Shown here: positions 25,104-35,300 of the stretch, in pieces
Numbering within the stretch: the first letter of the stretch is position 1
Layout: every line of letters begins with the position of its first letter
Assembly: GCF_005938625.1 (NCBI RefSeq)
Contig: NZ_VCNJ01000041.1
Location: forward strand, 1-40,322
Source of the DNA: Pseudomonas fluorescens
GTDB taxonomy: Bacteria > Pseudomonadota > Gammaproteobacteria > Pseudomonadales > Pseudomonadaceae
Length of the DNA stretch: 40,322 bases
Direction of reading: 5' to 3'
Notes under the pieces: generated by a model
What the model saw: the letters and a program-made list of their open reading frames with translations, nothing else
The model's database searches: none
Told to the model about the DNA's origin: nothing
Position numbers and translations under genes: made by a program

Positions 25104-27263
25104 CTAGACCGCCGCCGAGCCGACACGGCCCTTGCGCAGTGCATCGATGACCGCTTCTTTCGGACCGTCGGCGACGACCCGGCCGTTGTCCAGCACCAGC
25201 AACCGGTCTACCAGACTCAGCATCGAGGTGCGGTGGGTGACCAGCAGCAATGTCTTGCCTTGCACCCAGCCGTGCAGCTTCTGCCGCAGCAAGTCCTCGC
25301 TGCTGTTGTCCATGGCGCTGGTGGGTTCGTCGAGCAGCATGATCGGTGGATCGAGCAACAGCGAACGCGCCAGCAACACCGCCTGACGTTGGCCGCCGGA
25401 GAGCAATTGTCCGCGCTCACCCACCGGTCGATCGAAGCCTTGCGGATGCTGGCGAGCGAGTTCGGTAACGCCGGTCAGTTCGGCGACTTCGAGCATCCGC
25501 GAGTCGCTGATGTAGCGAGCGCCGAGGGTCAGGTTGTCGCGCAGGCTGCCCGCCAGCAGCGGCAGATCGTGGGCGACGTAACCGATTTGCTGGCGCAGGT
25601 CGGCGACGTCGAGTTGGCGCAGGTCGAGGCCGTCGAGCAGCAGTTGGCCTTCTTCGGGTTCATAGAAACCCATGACCAATCGCGCCAAGGTGCTTTTGCC
25701 TGAACCGCTGCGGCCGATGATGCCGACCCGTTCGCCGGGTTTCAGACTGAAGCTGACATTGCTCAGCGCCGGCGCATTCTGGCCGTTGTAATGAAAGGTC
25801 ACGCCGCTGACGTCCAGCGCGCCTTGCAATTGCGTGCGCTCCAGCGGCCGCTGCTTGCCGTCGCGTTCCTGCGGCAGAGCCATCAGCGCATCGGTGCTTT
25901 TCATGGTCAATTGCGCTTGCTGATAGCGGGTGATCAGCCCGGCGATCTGCCCCAGCGGCGCGAGTACACGACTGCCGAGCATGTAACTGGCGACCAGCGC
26001 ACCGACGCTCAGGTTGCCGGCGATGATGCTGTAGACCCCGGCGACAATCGTCGCCATCCCCGAGAACTGTTGAATGAACAGCGTGCCGTTGGTGGCCAGC
26101 GCCGATAGATTGCGCGCGTGGCTGTCGAGGCGGGTGAGGGCGCCGTGGGTGCTTTCCCATTTGTGCTGGCGCTCGCTCTCGGCGCTGCAAGCCTTGAGGG
26201 TTTCCAGGCCACCGAGGGTTTCAATCAGCACCGCTTGGCGTTCAGCGCCGAGGCTCAGGCTCTTTTGCACGGTGTCACGCAGGCGCACCTGAATGATCAT
26301 CGCGAAGAGGATCGTGATCGGAAACGCCAGCAGCGGAATCACCACCAGCCAGCCACCCAGCAGGCCGATCACCACCAGCATCAGCACCACGAAGGGCAGG
26401 TCGATGAGACTGGTCAGGGTTACCGCCGTGAGGAATTCACGCAGGCCCTGGAAGTCATGAATGCTTTGCGCGAAACCGCCGATGGTTGCCGGCCTTGCCT
26501 TCATTGACATGCCGGTGATGCGTTCAAATAAAGTCGCGGAAAGGATCACATCGGTTTTCTTGCCGGCGGTGTCGAGCAAGTGCGCACGCACCACCCGCAG
26601 CACCAATTCAAACCCGGTGCCGATCAGCAAACCGATCGACAGCACCCACAGGGTCGACGTCGCCTGATTCGGCACCACGCGGTCGTAGGTCTGCATGACG
26701 AACAGCGGCACCATCAGACCCAACAGGTTGATCAGAAAACTGGCGAGGATTGCATCGCTGTACAGCCATTTCGACAGTTTCAGGGTGTCGCGAAACCAGG
26801 CATGTACCCGTGGCACCAGCGGTGAGCGCAGGTCTTCGAGTTCGTGGCGCGGGCGGGCGAACAAGGCCTGGCCGCTGTAGTGCTCGGCGAGTTCTTCACG
26901 GTTGATCCATTGCTCGCCGCCATCGGCTTCGCTGGGCAGAATCAAGGCTTTGCCGTCATCGCCGAAACGCCGCAATACAGCGGTGCGGCCGTCGTTGAGC
27001 AGCAGCAGAATCGGCAGGTTCAGCGGTGAGATGTCTTTCAGATCACGCCGCAGAATCCGCGCCTGCAACCCGGCCCGGGCCGCGGCGCGAGGCAGCAGGT
27101 CCAGACTCAGACGCTGTTTGTTGAGGGGCAGCCCGGCGCTCAGGCTGGCACGACTGACCGTCGCGCCATGCAGTTTGCAGAGGATCAACAGACCGTCGAG
27201 TAACGGATCATCGAAGCTCAGCCGCGGATCGACCCCGGCGTTCCCGGGTTCCATGCTGGTCAT
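25104..27263 (-). CDS. Type I secretion ABC exporter, LapB-like
   Basis: A 719-residue exporter subunit: C39-peptidase-like domain (residues 1-125), six transmembrane helices (about 150-430) and an ATPase domain (about 480-719). The ATPase has Walker A GRSGSGKST, Q-loop (IGYVAHDLPLL), signature LSGGQRQ, Walker B IMLLDEPTSAMD and the H-loop VTHR. I see no clear catalytic Cys/His dyad in the N-terminal domain, as expected for exporters of uncleaved RTX adhesins. ATG 27263 is preceded by GAGG with 8-nt spacing. It is the middle gene of a three-gene operon, and repeat copy C lies between it and the outer-membrane gene. Expected cargo is the 2620-aa adhesin transcribed divergently. Confidence 0.9.
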   Translation of the reverse strand: MTSMEPGNAGVDPRLSFDDPLLDGLLILCKLHGATVSRASLSAGLPLNKQRLSLDLLPRAAARAGLQARILRRDLKDISPLNLPILLLLNDGRTAVLRRFGDDGKALILPSEADGGEQWINREELAEHYSGQALFARPRHELEDLRSPLVPRVHAWFRDTLKLSKWLYSDAILASFLINLLGLMVPLFVMQTYDRVVPNQATSTLWVLSIGLLIGTGFELVLRVVRAHLLDTAGKKTDVILSATLFERITGMSMKARPATIGGFAQSIHDFQGLREFLTAVTLTSLIDLPFVVLMLVVIGLLGGWLVVIPLLAFPITILFAMIIQVRLRDTVQKSLSLGAERQAVLIETLGGLETLKACSAESERQHKWESTHGALTRLDSHARNLSALATNGTLFIQQFSGMATIVAGVYSIIAGNLSVGALVASYMLGSRVLAPLGQIAGLITRYQQAQLTMKSTDALMALPQERDGKQRPLERTQLQGALDVSGVTFHYNGQNAPALSNVSFSLKPGERVGIIGRSGSGKSTLARLVMGFYEPEEGQLLLDGLDLRQLDVADLRQQIGYVAHDLPLLAGSLRDNLTLGARYISDSRMLEVAELTGVTELARQHPQGFDRPVGERGQLLSGGQRQAVLLARSLLLDPPIMLLDEPTSAMDNSSEDLLRQKLHGWVQGKTLLLVTHRTSMLSLVDRLLVLDNGRVVADGPKEAVIDALRKGRVGSAAV

Positions 27264-27304
27264 ATTGATCGCCTCTGTTGAACGGGCACGGGAATCCACA
27301 CATT

Positions 27305-27408
27305 TGATCGTTCCCACGCTCTGCGTGGGAATGCCTCTAGGGACGCTCTGCGTCCAGTGACGCGGAGCGTCACGGGCTGCGTTCCCACGCAGAGCGTGGG
27401 AACGATCA
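27305..27408. repeat. Nested palindromic repeat, copy C
   Basis: Begins TGATCGTTCCCACGCTCTGCG and ends GTGGGAACGATCA, with inner palindromes at about 27340-27373. It occupies most of the 154-nt gap between the lapE-like and lapB-like genes inside one operon, so it must be transcribed and could fold in the mRNA. Confidence 0.88.
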
Positions 27409-27417
27409 ACACGGGAC

Positions 27418-28776
27418 TTACTTCAGTTCGGGCAGGCGCGCTTCGTTTTTCACTTCGGTCGCAGCGATCGCATCGGCCGGCAGCACGACCCGCTGCTTGC
27501 TCAGCAACTGGCCCATGTTCGCCAGCACGCGGTACATCGAATATTCCTCGGTGTAGCGGATTTCGGTGTAGCGACGGTTGGCGTTGTAGAGCTCGTTTTC
27601 ACTGTCGAGCAAGTCGAGCAAGGTCCGTTGGCCAAGGCCGAACTGATCCTGATACGCGGCGCGTACGCGTTTGGTGGTTTCGGCGTATTCGCGGGCGGTC
27701 GGGGTCTGTTTCTTCGCGTTGACCATGGCGTTCCACGCCAGATGAATGTTCTCGTTGAGCTGGCGCAGAGCGTTGTTGCGGATGTCCATCGCCTGGTTGA
27801 TCTGGTGCGCATCGGAGGCCAGTCGCGCCTTGTCGCTGCCGCCGCGGAACAGGTTGTAGTTCATCACCACACCCACACGCCATTCGTTGTCGTGGCCTTC
27901 ATCACCCTGCACATTGTTGTTCGCGCCGACGGCGGCTTCAGCATCGAAACGCGGATAGAACGGCGACTTGGCGACTTCGTACTGGCTCTCGGCCGATTGC
28001 ACGTCAGCCTGCGCCGATTTCAGGTACGGGTTGTTTTCGACCATGCTCTGCTGGGCTTCCGGCAGGCTGGTCGGCAATTCACCACGGGTCGAGGCCGGGG
28101 TTTCCAGCTCATCGGGCATGCGCCCGACCACGCTGTAGAAATTCGATTCGGCGTCGGCCAGATCGACTTCAGCGGTGTCGAGGTTGTTTTGCGCCAGCGC
28201 TTTACGAGCGACCGATTGGTCGGAGTCAGCGGTGCTGCCGACGCCACGCTCGGTGCGCAGGCCGATCTGGTCGTTGACGCGCAAATGCGCCTGCAGGTTG
28301 TTGCGGGCCAGCGTCACCAGTTCGCGGCGCTTGAGCACTTCGAGGTACACCTCAATGGTACGCAGGGCCAGATCCTGGGCGGTGCCTTGCGCGTAGTACG
28401 CGCGTGAATTGGACACGCCTTTGGTGCGCTCGACTTCGTTGGCAGTGTTGAAGCCGTCGAACAGCATTTGCCGCAGGCGCAGCTCCGACTGGGTGTAATT
28501 GAGGATTTCGGTGTGGTGATTACCGAAGGCTCGGGTGTTGGTGTTATCGCTGTAGCCACGGCCATACGCGGCGTTCAAATCGACGGACGGATAGAAGCCG
28601 CCCTTGGCCACTTTGACTTGTTCATCAGCCGACAGGCGCGCGTCCACGCGCGAGGCCAGTTCCGGGTGAGTGGCGATGGTGCTTTGAATAGCCTCGGTGA
28701 GGTTCATGGCCTGGGCTTGAGAAGTGCAAGCCATGGCCAGCAAAACCGCGCTGCAGAGGGGGGTTAGAACGCGCAT
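27418..28776 (-). CDS. Outer-membrane type I secretion protein, LapE/TolC-like
   Basis: A 452-residue outer-membrane efflux protein. The signal peptide MRVLTPLCSAVLLAMACTSQAQA is cleaved around residue 23. Two TolC-type repeats follow, starting MNLTEAIQSTIATHPELASRVDARLSADEQVKVAKGGFYPSVDLNAAYG, with the second repeat from about residue 230 (AQQSMVENNPYLKSAQADVQSAESQYEVAKSPFYPRFDAEAAVG). The fit to the TIGR01844/LapE type is clear. It heads a minus-strand operon (outer-membrane protein, ABC exporter, adaptor) and is divergent from the adhesin gene across a 532-bp control region. It forms the outer-membrane tunnel in which a LapA-like adhesin is retained. Confidence 0.9.
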   Translation of the reverse strand: MRVLTPLCSAVLLAMACTSQAQAMNLTEAIQSTIATHPELASRVDARLSADEQVKVAKGGFYPSVDLNAAYGRGYSDNTNTRAFGNHHTEILNYTQSELRLRQMLFDGFNTANEVERTKGVSNSRAYYAQGTAQDLALRTIEVYLEVLKRRELVTLARNNLQAHLRVNDQIGLRTERGVGSTADSDQSVARKALAQNNLDTAEVDLADAESNFYSVVGRMPDELETPASTRGELPTSLPEAQQSMVENNPYLKSAQADVQSAESQYEVAKSPFYPRFDAEAAVGANNNVQGDEGHDNEWRVGVVMNYNLFRGGSDKARLASDAHQINQAMDIRNNALRQLNENIHLAWNAMVNAKKQTPTAREYAETTKRVRAAYQDQFGLGQRTLLDLLDSENELYNANRRYTEIRYTEEYSMYRVLANMGQLLSKQRVVLPADAIAATEVKNEARLPELK

Positions 28777-29308
28777 GGGTGCATCTCCCTGAGTCCTGAT
28801 GGTGTGTTACTGTCGCCAAATATTTGACGATATTTTTAGGTCTAAGCGTTTCACTCTTGTAACAACAGAGCTAAGAACATCCTGAAGCGTAGCTAAGAAA
28901 AAATTTTCATAAGGCTTATGCCGAAAAAAACTTATGCGCTTTGTAAAAACCGGCACATTGTTCAGCATGAAAGCCTTTGTTTTGTGCGCTTTAGGGAGCG
29001 CAGAAAGGCTTGAGGAAAGTTCCACTCACTTTGCGACATACGGCGAAGTACTGCTGAAGGGGAGGGACGCGTATCGGTTGATGAGCGACAGATTTTTGTC
29101 ACTCGGGTGATTCACCACCGTTACGTAGCGTTAGTAGGCGTATTGCTTTGATCAGAATGCGGAAGTGCTTGATAGCACTGATGTTTCCGAAAGAAGCCAC
29201 CTGCGAAACGAACTGTTGAAGGTGCGAGCGTCGCCTCCAACAACCCGATTGAGCCATGGGCTGCTTCGCTTACCAGTGCCGACGGTGGTCGGCAGCGGAG
29301 GATTTCAC
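28777..29308. promoter_or_regulatory. Divergent control region between secretion operon and adhesin (532 bp)
   Basis: No gene is evident. The region is AT-rich at 28820-28990 and contains an 18-bp near-perfect palindrome TCGCCAAATATTTGACGA (28813-28830, one mismatched pair), 37 nt before the lapE-like gene. It also has two copies of CTTATG flanking an A-tract (28916-28936). Promoters for both directions must lie here, but I cannot fix -35/-10 pairs. The lap genes of other pseudomonads are controlled by FleQ and c-di-GMP; the palindrome does not match the FleQ box spacing I remember. Confidence 0.55.
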
Positions 29309-32300
29309 ATGGCAACGCTCATCGGCACAGTCACTAAAGTCATTGGCCAGGTTTTCGCCCAGTCAGCCGACGGTACTAAACGCGCACTGGTTGAGGGGGA
29401 TCGCCTGTATGCCGGCGATCAACTGATCACCGGCGCAGAAGGCGCCGTCGCCGTTCATCTGCAGAACGGCCAGGAACTGACCCTGGGTCGTGACAGCAGC
29501 CTGACCATGACCGGTCAGTTGCTGGCCGATCAAGCGGCGCATGTGAACGTTGCGGAAGCTGTAACCCCGAGCGAAGCGCAACTGACTGACGTTGAGCAGA
29601 TCCAGAAAGCCATCGCTGCCGGTGATGACCCGAGCAAAACCGCCGAAGCCACTGCCGCCGGCCCGAATGCTCCGGGCGGTGCGCCGGGTGAGCTGGGCGG
29701 CGGCCACAGTTTTGTCTTGCTGACGGAAGTCGGCGGCCGGGTCGATCCGATCATCGGTTTCCCCACTGCCGGGTTCGGTGGTATTCCTGAATTCCCCGAA
29801 GAACGCCACAACGCGGTGATCGACAACGGCGATAACACCCCGGCAGTCGTGGTGCCGCCACCGGTCAACAATCCGGTAACCCTCACGGGCCTGGCCGTGC
29901 CCGGCGGCGAACTCAATCTCAATGAAGCCAATCTGCCTGACGGTTCGGCCGCCAACCCCGGCGCGCTCACCCAAAGCGGCAGCTTCACCGTGTCGGCACC
30001 GGACGGGCTGACCAGCCTGAGCATTGGCGGCATCAACGTTATCGTTGGCGGTGTGCCGATCGGCTTCCCGCAATCGATCACCTCGCAACTGGGCAACACC
30101 CTGACCATCACCGGGTACAACCCGGCGACTGGCGTTGTCAGCTATAGCTACACCCTCAACGGCAACGAAAGCCATGCGGCCGGCGACGGCGCGAACAATC
30201 TCAGCGAACAGTTCACCGTGATTGCCGGCGACAGCAATGGCGACACGGCGACCGGCACGCTCGACGTCAACATCACCGACGACGTACCGAAAGCGTTCGA
30301 TGACAGCAATGGCACGGCGTCAGAGACCCTGCTGACGCTGACTGGCAACGTGCTGACCAATGATGTGCAAGGTGCCGACCGTGTAGCGACTGGCCCGGTC
30401 ACTGCCGGTACATTCACCGGGACTTACGGCACCTTGGTGCTCAACGCCAACGGCACCTACACCTACACGCTGAACACCAACGATGCCGACTTCAAAAACC
30501 TGCACGGTGGTGGCAATGGCACGGAAACCTTCGCCTACACCATCACCGATTCGGACGGTGATACCAGCACCGCGAATCTGGTTTTGCAGATCCACAACAA
30601 TGACGATCCGGTGGTCATCAACGGCCTGAACGTCGAAGGTGGAGAGTTGACGGTCTACGAGAAAAATCTCGGTGACGGCAGCGCGCCGGATTCCACCGCG
30701 CTCACCCAAAGCGGCACGTTCACTGTCACTGCGCTTGACGGCGTGACGACCCTGACTGTCGGCGGCATTGCAGTCGTCACCGATGGTGTGGCAGCAGGCT
30801 TCCCTCAATCGGTCACGACGCCGTTGGGCAGCACGCTGACCATCACCGGATTCAACGCCACCACCGGCGTGGTCAGCTACAGCTACACCCTGGTCGACAA
30901 CGAAGCTCATCCAAACGCCAACGGTGCGAACAATCTGCCCGAGCAGTTCGCCGTCACCGTGGTCGATGACAACGGCACCACCGCCAACGCGACCCTTGAT
31001 GTGAATATCGTCGACGATCTGCCCAAAGCCGTGGATGACTCCAACGTTGGCACTGCTTCTGAAACCAATCTGACCCTGACTGGCAACGTTCTGACCAACG
31101 ATGTGCAAGGCGCCGATCGCGTACCCACCGGCCCAGTGACGGCCGGCACTTTCACCGGGACTTACGGCACCTTGGTGCTCAACGCCAACGGCACTTACAC
31201 CTACACGCTGAACACCAACGATGCCGACTTCAAAAACCTGCACGGCGGTGGTAACGGCACGGAAACCTTCGCCTACACCATCACCGATTCGGACGGCGAT
31301 ACCAGCACGGCGAATCTGGTGCTGCAGATCCACAACAACGACGATCCGGTGATCATCAACGGCCTTGACGTCAATGGTGGCGAACTCACCGTTTACGAGA
31401 AAAATCTCACGGACGGCAGCACACCGGACTCCACTGCGTTGACCCAAAACGGCACGTTCACCATTACCGCTCTGGACGGCGTCACCACCCTGACCGTCGG
31501 CGGCATCGCTGTCGTCACCAACGGCGTCGCCGCAGGCTTTCCGCAATCCGTGACCACACCGCTCGGCAGTACGCTGACCATCACCGGTTTCAACGCAACA
31601 ACCGGCGTGGTCAGCTACAGCTACACCCTGGTCGATAACGAAGCGCATCCAACCGCCAACGGCGCGAACAATTTGCCTGAGCAGTTCGCCGTTACCGTGG
31701 TCGATGACAACGGCACCACGGCCAACGCGACTCTCGATGTGAACATCATCGACGACCTGCCAAAAGCCGTGAACGATTCCAACGGCGGCACCGCGTCGGA
31801 AACTCTGCTGACCCTGACTGGCAACGTCCTGACCAATGATGTGCAAGGCGCTGACCGTGTAGCGAGCGGTCCGGTCACCGCTGGCACCTTCACCGGGACT
31901 TACGGCACCTTGGTGCTCAACGCCAACGGCACTTACACCTACACGCTGAACACCAACGATGCCGACTTCAAAAACCTCCACGGCGGTGGCAATGGCACGG
32001 AAACCTTCGCCTACACCATCACCGATTCTGACGGCGATACCAGCACCGCCAACCTGGTGCTGAACATCCACAACAATGACGATCAGGTCTACCTCAATGG
32101 CCTCGACGTCAACGGCGGCGAACTGACGGTTTACGAGAAAAACCTCAGTGACGGCACCAGCCCCGACACACCGGCCCTGACCCAGAGCGGCAGCTTCACC
32201 GTCACCGCTCTGGATGGTCTGCAAACCCTGACTGTGGGCGGTATCAATGTGGTAACCGGTGGCGTCGCCGCAGGCTTCCCGCAATCGGTGACCACTCCAT

Positions 32301-35300
32301 TGGGCAGCACGTTGACCATCACCGGTTACAACCCGGCGACCGGCGTGGTCAGTTACAGCTACACCCTGGTCGACAACGAAACCCATCCGAACGCCAACGG
32401 CGCCAACAGCATCACCGAGAACTTCAACGTGGTGGCGACGGACACCGATGGCAGCACGGCCAACGGTCAGATCAACGTCAACATCGTCGATGATTTGCCC
32501 AGCGCTCATCCTGACGCCGCATCGGTGGCAGAGGGCGGCACCGTCAGCGGCAACGTGCTGGACAATGACATCGGCGGCGCCGATGGCCCGGCCGTAACCG
32601 GTGCAGTGGTCGGCGTGCGCGCCGGCTCCGACACATCGACCTCGGCCATTGGCGGTCTCAACAGCAACATCAACGGCACTTACGGTTACCTGACCCTGGA
32701 CGCCAATGGCAACGCCGTTTACCACAGCAATCCCAACGCCGTGAGTGGTCCGGGCGCGGTGGACGTCTTCACCTATACCGTGCGCGATTCCGACGGTGAT
32801 GAAAGCACCACCACCATCACCATCGATGTCGCCAACAGCAAACTGAACGCAACCAGCGACACCGACGTCACCGTTTATGAGAAAGCCCTCGACCTGACCA
32901 AGGACGGCGCTGATCTGGCGCCCGGTACGGTTACCGGCAGCGACCCGACCAGCACCGGCGAAACCGCGTCTGGCACGTTGGTCGGCTCGGTCACCGGGGC
33001 AGTCGGTACGATCAGTTACGCGCTGGTCGGCAGCGCCACCGGCAACTACGGGCAAATCGTCCTCAACCCCAACGGCACGTACACCTACACTTTGACCTCG
33101 CCGGCGACCACCACGCCGCATGCTGACGACGGCGCCAACACCCTGAGCGAAACTTTCACCTATCAGGCCACCGATTCGCTGGGCAACATCGTCACCAGCA
33201 CCATTGTCGTCAGCATCGTCGATGACGTGCCAAAAGCTGTGAACGACAGCAACGCCAACAGCGCTTCGGAAACGCAACTGATCCTGACCGGCAATGTGCT
33301 GACCAACGATGTGCAAGGTGCCGACGTGGTCGCGACCGGGCCGAATGCCGGGCCAATCACTGCCGGTACGTTCACCGGCACTTACGGCACGCTGGTGCTG
33401 AATGCCAACGGCACGTACACCTACACGCTGAACCCCAACGATGCCGACTTCAAAAACCTGCACGGCGGCGGCAACGGCACCGAGACGTTCACCTACACCC
33501 TGACCGACGCCGACGGCGATACCAGCACCGCCAACCTGGTGCTGAACATCCACAACAATGACGATCCGGTGGTGCTCAACGGCCTCGACGTCAACGGCGG
33601 CGAACTCACCGTCTACGAGAAAAACCTCAGCGACGGCACCAGCCCCGACACCCCGGCGCTGACCCAGAGCGGCACCTTCACCGTCACTGCGCTCGATGGC
33701 CTGCAAACCCTGACCGTCGGCGGCATCGCCGTGGTCACCAACGGTGTCGCTGCCGGCTTCCCGCAGTCGGTGGTTTCGCCGCTGGGCAGCACCTTCACTG
33801 TCACCGGATACAACCCGGCGACTGGCGTGGTCAGTTACAGCTACACACTGGTCGATAACGAAGCCCACCCGAGCGGTAACGGCGCGAATAGCCTCACCGA
33901 GAACTTCAACGTGGTGGCGACGGATACCGATGGCAGCACCGCCACCGGTCAGATCAACGTCAATATCATCGATGACCTGCCGACCGCCAAACCCGACACC
34001 GGCTCGGTGGCCGAGGGCGGTACGGTCAACGTCAGCGTGCTGGCCAATGACATCAGCGGTGCCGATGGCGCGGCCACGGTGGTCGGCGTGCGCGCCGGCA
34101 GCAACACCGGCACTTCAGCCATCGGCGGCCTCAACAGCAACATCAACGGCAACTTCGGTTACCTGACCCTTGATGCGGCGGGCAACGCCGTCTATCACAG
34201 CAACCCGAACTCGGTGAGCCCGCCGGGCGCCACCGACACCTTCACCTATACCATCCGCGACAGCGACGGCGATGAAAGCACCACGACCATCACCATCAAC
34301 GTCGCCGACAGCAAACTGGTGGCCTCGGTCGATCAGGACGTGACGGTCTACGAAAAAGCCCTCGATCTGAGCAAGGACGGCGCGGATCTGGCCCCCGGTA
34401 CGGTCACCGGCAGCGACCCGACCAACACTGGCGAAACCGCCACCGGCACACTGGTCGGCGCGGTCACCGGCGGCACGGGCGCGATCACCTACACCCTGGT
34501 TGGCAGCGCCACTGGCACTTACGGGCAGATTCAGCTCAACGCCGACGGCACCTACACCTACACGCTGACCTCTGCACCGAAAACCACACCGAACGCCAAC
34601 GACGGTGCGAACACCCTCAGCGAAAGTTTCACCTACAAAGCCACCGATGCACTGGGCAACAGCACCACCAGCACCCTTGTGGTGAACATCGTCGATGACG
34701 TGCCAAAAGCGGTGGCGTCGGATCGTTCGGTGGCGGCGGTGGAGATCGATTCCAACATCCTCATCGTCCTCGATATTTCCGGCAGCATGGCCGACGCCTC
34801 CGGCGTACCGGGCCTGTCGCGGCTGGCGCTGGCCAAGCAGGCCATCAGCGCCTTGCTCGACAAGTACGACGACCTCGGCGATGTGAAAGTGCAGCTCGTC
34901 ACCTTCAGCAGCAACGCCACCGACCGGACGACGGTGTGGGTCGATGTGGCCACCGCCAAGACCCTGCTGGCCGGCCTCACCGCTGGCGGCGGCACCAACT
35001 ACGACGCTGCCGTGGCGACCATGTACAACGCGTTCAACACCTCGGGCAAACTCACCGGGGCGCAGAACGTCGGCTACTTTTTCTCCGACGGCAAACCCAA
35101 CGAGGGCGATATCGGCACCGCCGATGAAGCAACGTTGAAAGCCTTCCTCGATGCCAACAACATCAAGAACTACGCGATCGGCCTCGGTAGCGGCGTGAGC
35201 AACGCCAACCTCGACCCGCTGGCGTACGACGGCATCAGCCATACCAACACCAACGCGGTAGTGGTCACCGACCTCAATCAGCTCAACTCTGTGTTGTCGG

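Noticed and set aside
28951..28970. GGCAC…GC resembling a sigma-54 promoter before the adhesin
   Set aside because: The GG-to-GC spacing is 11 rather than 10 nt and the TTGC half is missing.
30320..33868. 1182-codon open frame on the minus strand inside the adhesin gene
   Set aside because: It is the mirror of the repeat array: the translation repeats (for example VGIVGVQRVGV) with the same period as the adhesin units. It has no ribosome-binding site and no family resemblance. Codon bias of the sense gene keeps the antisense frame open.
29867..34735. CRISPR-like regular spacing in the repeat array
   Set aside because: The period is 738 bp and in frame with a protein; there are no short repeats with unique spacers.
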